DNA of 7,773 nt from CBDULQ01 sp965368115 (GTDB lineage Bacteria; Pseudomonadota; Gammaproteobacteria; SZUA-229): the NCBI GenBank assembly GCA_965368115.1, contig CBDULQ010000178.1, forward strand, positions 1 to 7,773, written 5' to 3'. Each line of letters starts with the position of its first letter. The stretch's first letter is position 1. The position numbers were made by a program, and so were the translations under genes. The notes under the pieces are model-generated. The model did not search any database. It was not told the origin of the DNA and worked only from the letters and a program-made list of their open reading frames with translations. Positions 6,102-7,773 of the stretch are shown here, piece after piece.

Positions 6102-7487
6102 TCAGTTCAACACGCGCTGCAGTTGATCGACCACCCAGGAGTGGATGCGAGTCAGACGCTGTTTATTGTCGCCCGGCAGGCTCACCAGGGCCTCGATGCG
6201 CCGCGGATAGTCACGAGTGACCACAAGCAGGCGCTCGATAATGGGCCGGTAGCGATCGGCACGCAGCCCCAGGTGATGAGCGAAACGGTTGATCGCTGTC
6301 GTAAAGTCCACTGCCGACTCATCGCCTTCCTGTAGATAATCGCCATAATCACCGAAGCTCATGCCCGGCGGAGTCAACATGTCATGAATGCGATAGGCGC
6401 GCATCGGCGTGGGATCATAAACCGGGGAAAAACGCAGCTCCCCATTCCGTTCGATGATTGCCAGATTCTCCAGATGCAGGTCACCATTGCCGGTCAACAT
6501 CGCCATCAACAGACGTTCGAACAGGTATTGCCGCGCCTGTTTACTGTCCGACACCAGCTGAATACGCGGACTGTCCAGCGCCTGGCCGATACGATCGTAA
6601 CTGGCGCTGTAATGATTGGTGATGCTGCGACTGCCGGAGGCCAGAATCGAATATAAAGACTCCATGAAGATCGGTGCGCCCTGCTCGGTGCGGTCGAAAC
6701 GCTCCACCGCCAGTGCACGCAGACCCGCCACCTCCACCGGCCAGTAGCGAGGCACATCGAAACCGGCCTCGCGATGCATGTCCAGCGCCAGGGTTTCCAG
6801 CTCGATGATGCCCGGATAGGTGTTGCTGTTTTCCAGCTTGAGAATGATGTCGGTGCGCTCCAGATCGCCGAAGCGGGACGGCAGACCGATGCGGCCGTCC
6901 CAGCCCTGACGGTTGATGGATAGCGGCAGCTTGGGGATGGCGCCGCCCAGCGACGGCGTCGGCCCCAGCAACTGGATCAGCGCCTGACTGTCATCCTCGT
7001 CGTCGTACCAGGTCATGAATTCTTTCAGGCTGAAACCGAATTTTTCATCCAGTTCCACCAGGCCCTTGCGCGATGGTGTGGCGTACCACTGCAGCGCGGC
7101 CTCGTCACTTTCGAATACATCCAGATGACCGATACCGCCATGGCCGGAACGAATCAGGATTTCCCAGTCGGTATCGAAACCGGGCTGCGGACGCACGCCA
7201 ATGCTATCCAGGTAACGCAACAGCAGGGCGCGTAGAAAATGGCGTTCACCGGGGGGCGGCAATAGACTCTGGATGGGGGGATGAAAATTGAACCAGGCGT
7301 CACGGTCGCGCGCGATGGTGGCGCGAAACTGATCCGGCGGATAGACCAGTCCCAGGCCGCGTAAACCGAGGGCGGCGTAATCGTCTTCGTAGGTGAATCG
7401 GGCCTGACGTTCGGTCACCGTCAGCACACCCATTTTAAGCGGCTGCGGCCCAAGTCGGGTCCAGACCACGGCGATACGATCTTTCAT
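6102..7487 (-). CDS. hipA: HipA-family serine/threonine kinase toxin
   Basis: HipA toxins are kinases with a PI3/4-kinase-like fold; E. coli HipA phosphorylates glutamyl-tRNA synthetase, halting translation and giving persistence. Compared with my memory of E. coli HipA, this 461-residue protein keeps the N-terminal subdomain (about 5-50, including the strand pair around VVWTRLGPQPLKMGVL), Ser179 in SLGGAIPK (position of the autophosphorylated Ser150), Lys217 in ILKLE (ATP lysine), Glu231, ALAVERFDR (258-266, the same as in E. coli), Asp336/His338/Asn341 in GDLHLEN (catalytic loop) and Asp358 in VYDP (metal-binding). It should therefore be an active kinase. The segment before Ser179 is about 29 residues longer than in E. 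coli. The ATG is 9 bases after the antitoxin stop, with GAGGTG overlapping that stop. A minority alternative is a HipA-like kinase with a different substrate; target identity cannot be read from sequence. Confidence 0.9.
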   Translation of the reverse strand: MKDRIAVVWTRLGPQPLKMGVLTVTERQARFTYEDDYAALGLRGLGLVYPPDQFRATIARDRDAWFNFHPPIQSLLPPPGERHFLRALLLRYLDSIGVRPQPGFDTDWEILIRSGHGGIGHLDVFESDEAALQWYATPSRKGLVELDEKFGFSLKEFMTWYDDEDDSQALIQLLGPTPSLGGAIPKLPLSINRQGWDGRIGLPSRFGDLERTDIILKLENSNTYPGIIELETLALDMHREAGFDVPRYWPVEVAGLRALAVERFDRTEQGAPIFMESLYSILASGSRSITNHYSASYDRIGQALDSPRIQLVSDSKQARQYLFERLLMAMLTGNGDLHLENLAIIERNGELRFSPVYDPTPMRAYRIHDMLTPPGMSFGDYGDYLQEGDESAVDFTTAINRFAHHLGLRADRYRPIIERLLVVTRDYPRRIEALVSLPGDNKQRLTRIHSWVVDQLQRVLN

Positions 7488-7496
7488 ACCATCACC

Positions 7497-7742
7497 TCAG
7501 TCGAACAGCTCGCCCCGGGTCACCAGTTCCGCCAGGGTGGAATCGTCCACCCAGACCAGGCGCATGCCCAGGCTACGCCCCAGGGTTTGCAGGGTGGAGA
7601 AACGGGCATCATCGGCGCTTTTCAGGCGGGAGATGGCGACTTCGCCGAGGCGGGACAGTTCGCCGAGCTGTTTCTGGGTAAGCCCCTGTTTGCGCGCCCG
7701 CTCCAGGACTTCATCGATCAGTTCAGATAATTCCGCATTCAT
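7497..7742 (-). CDS. hipB: HipB-like helix-turn-helix antitoxin
   Basis: An 81-residue XRE-type DNA-binding protein directly upstream of the HipA-like kinase. The helix-turn-helix runs from about residue 12 to 60: LTQKQLGELSRLGEVAISRL (21-40) with the recognition helix around 33-41, then FSTLQTLGRSLGMRLVWVDD with a likely C-terminal strand. In HipBA systems the antitoxin binds and inhibits the kinase and the complex represses its own promoter; that role is inferred from family and gene order. The C-terminal tail STLAELVTRGELFD is short. The ATG at 7740-7742 is the only good start, since an in-frame TAA lies at 7749-7751; AGGT sits about eight bases upstream. The gene ends 9 bases before the kinase start, so the two are surely co-transcribed. 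It looks complete. Confidence 0.88.
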   Translation of the reverse strand: MNAELSELIDEVLERARKQGLTQKQLGELSRLGEVAISRLKSADDARFSTLQTLGRSLGMRLVWVDDSTLAELVTRGELFD

Positions 7743-7773
7743 CTTATCTTACCTGTTAATTTCTAATCAGATT
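7743..7773 (-). promoter_or_regulatory. Start of the hipBA upstream region (cut by the window edge)
   Basis: Only 31 AT-rich bases upstream of hipB are present. They hold the ribosome site and, at the extreme edge, AATCAGATT (7765-7773), a small palindrome with arms AATC/GATT that could be part of an operator. The promoter and most operator sequence must lie outside the window, so no promoter call is possible. Confidence 0.3.

Noticed and set aside
6096..6104. A bidirectional terminator between the LysR-type gene and the hipA-like gene
   Set aside because: Only three bases separate the two stop codons and no stem followed by a T run is visible around them.

Overview
The window comes from a proteobacterial chromosome, most likely a gammaproteobacterium; a betaproteobacterium is not excluded. 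The gene order (LysR regulator, divergent leuC, leuD, leuB, asd, fimV) matches, from memory, the leuCDB-asd-fimV-truA block of Pseudomonas and relatives. Base composition is moderately GC-rich and looks even across the window. No tRNA, rRNA, CRISPR array or insertion sequence was seen.

Layout. On the minus strand, reading right to left from about 5060 to 1, lie leuC, a previously easy-to-miss 44-residue entericidin-type lipoprotein gene (3516-3650), leuD, leuB, asd and the 5' end of fimV, which runs off the left edge. LeuC and LeuD form isopropylmalate isomerase and LeuB is 3-isopropylmalate dehydrogenase, so these three carry out the middle of leucine synthesis. leuA, the committed step, is not here. 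Asd makes aspartate semialdehyde for lysine, threonine, methionine and diaminopimelate. FimV is a peptidoglycan-binding inner-membrane protein tied to type IV pili and polar organisation. Spacing (7, 24, 58 and 89 bases, then 118 before fimV) suggests one leu operon that may continue into asd, with possible internal promoters before asd and fimV.

On the plus strand, divergent from leuC, is a LysR-type regulator (5220-6098). The 158-base gap between them holds overlapping candidate promoters and an inverted repeat, so this protein is the probable regulator of leuCDB and of itself.

The right end (6102-7742, minus strand) holds a complete HipB-HipA pair: a small helix-turn-helix antitoxin followed by a full-length HipA-like kinase in which the key kinase residues are retained. 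It converges on the LysR gene with only 3 bases between the stop codons.

I found no clearly new type of system. The most interesting items are the translationally coupled entericidin gene inside the leuC-leuD pair, and the intact HipBA module placed tightly against a conserved biosynthetic cluster.
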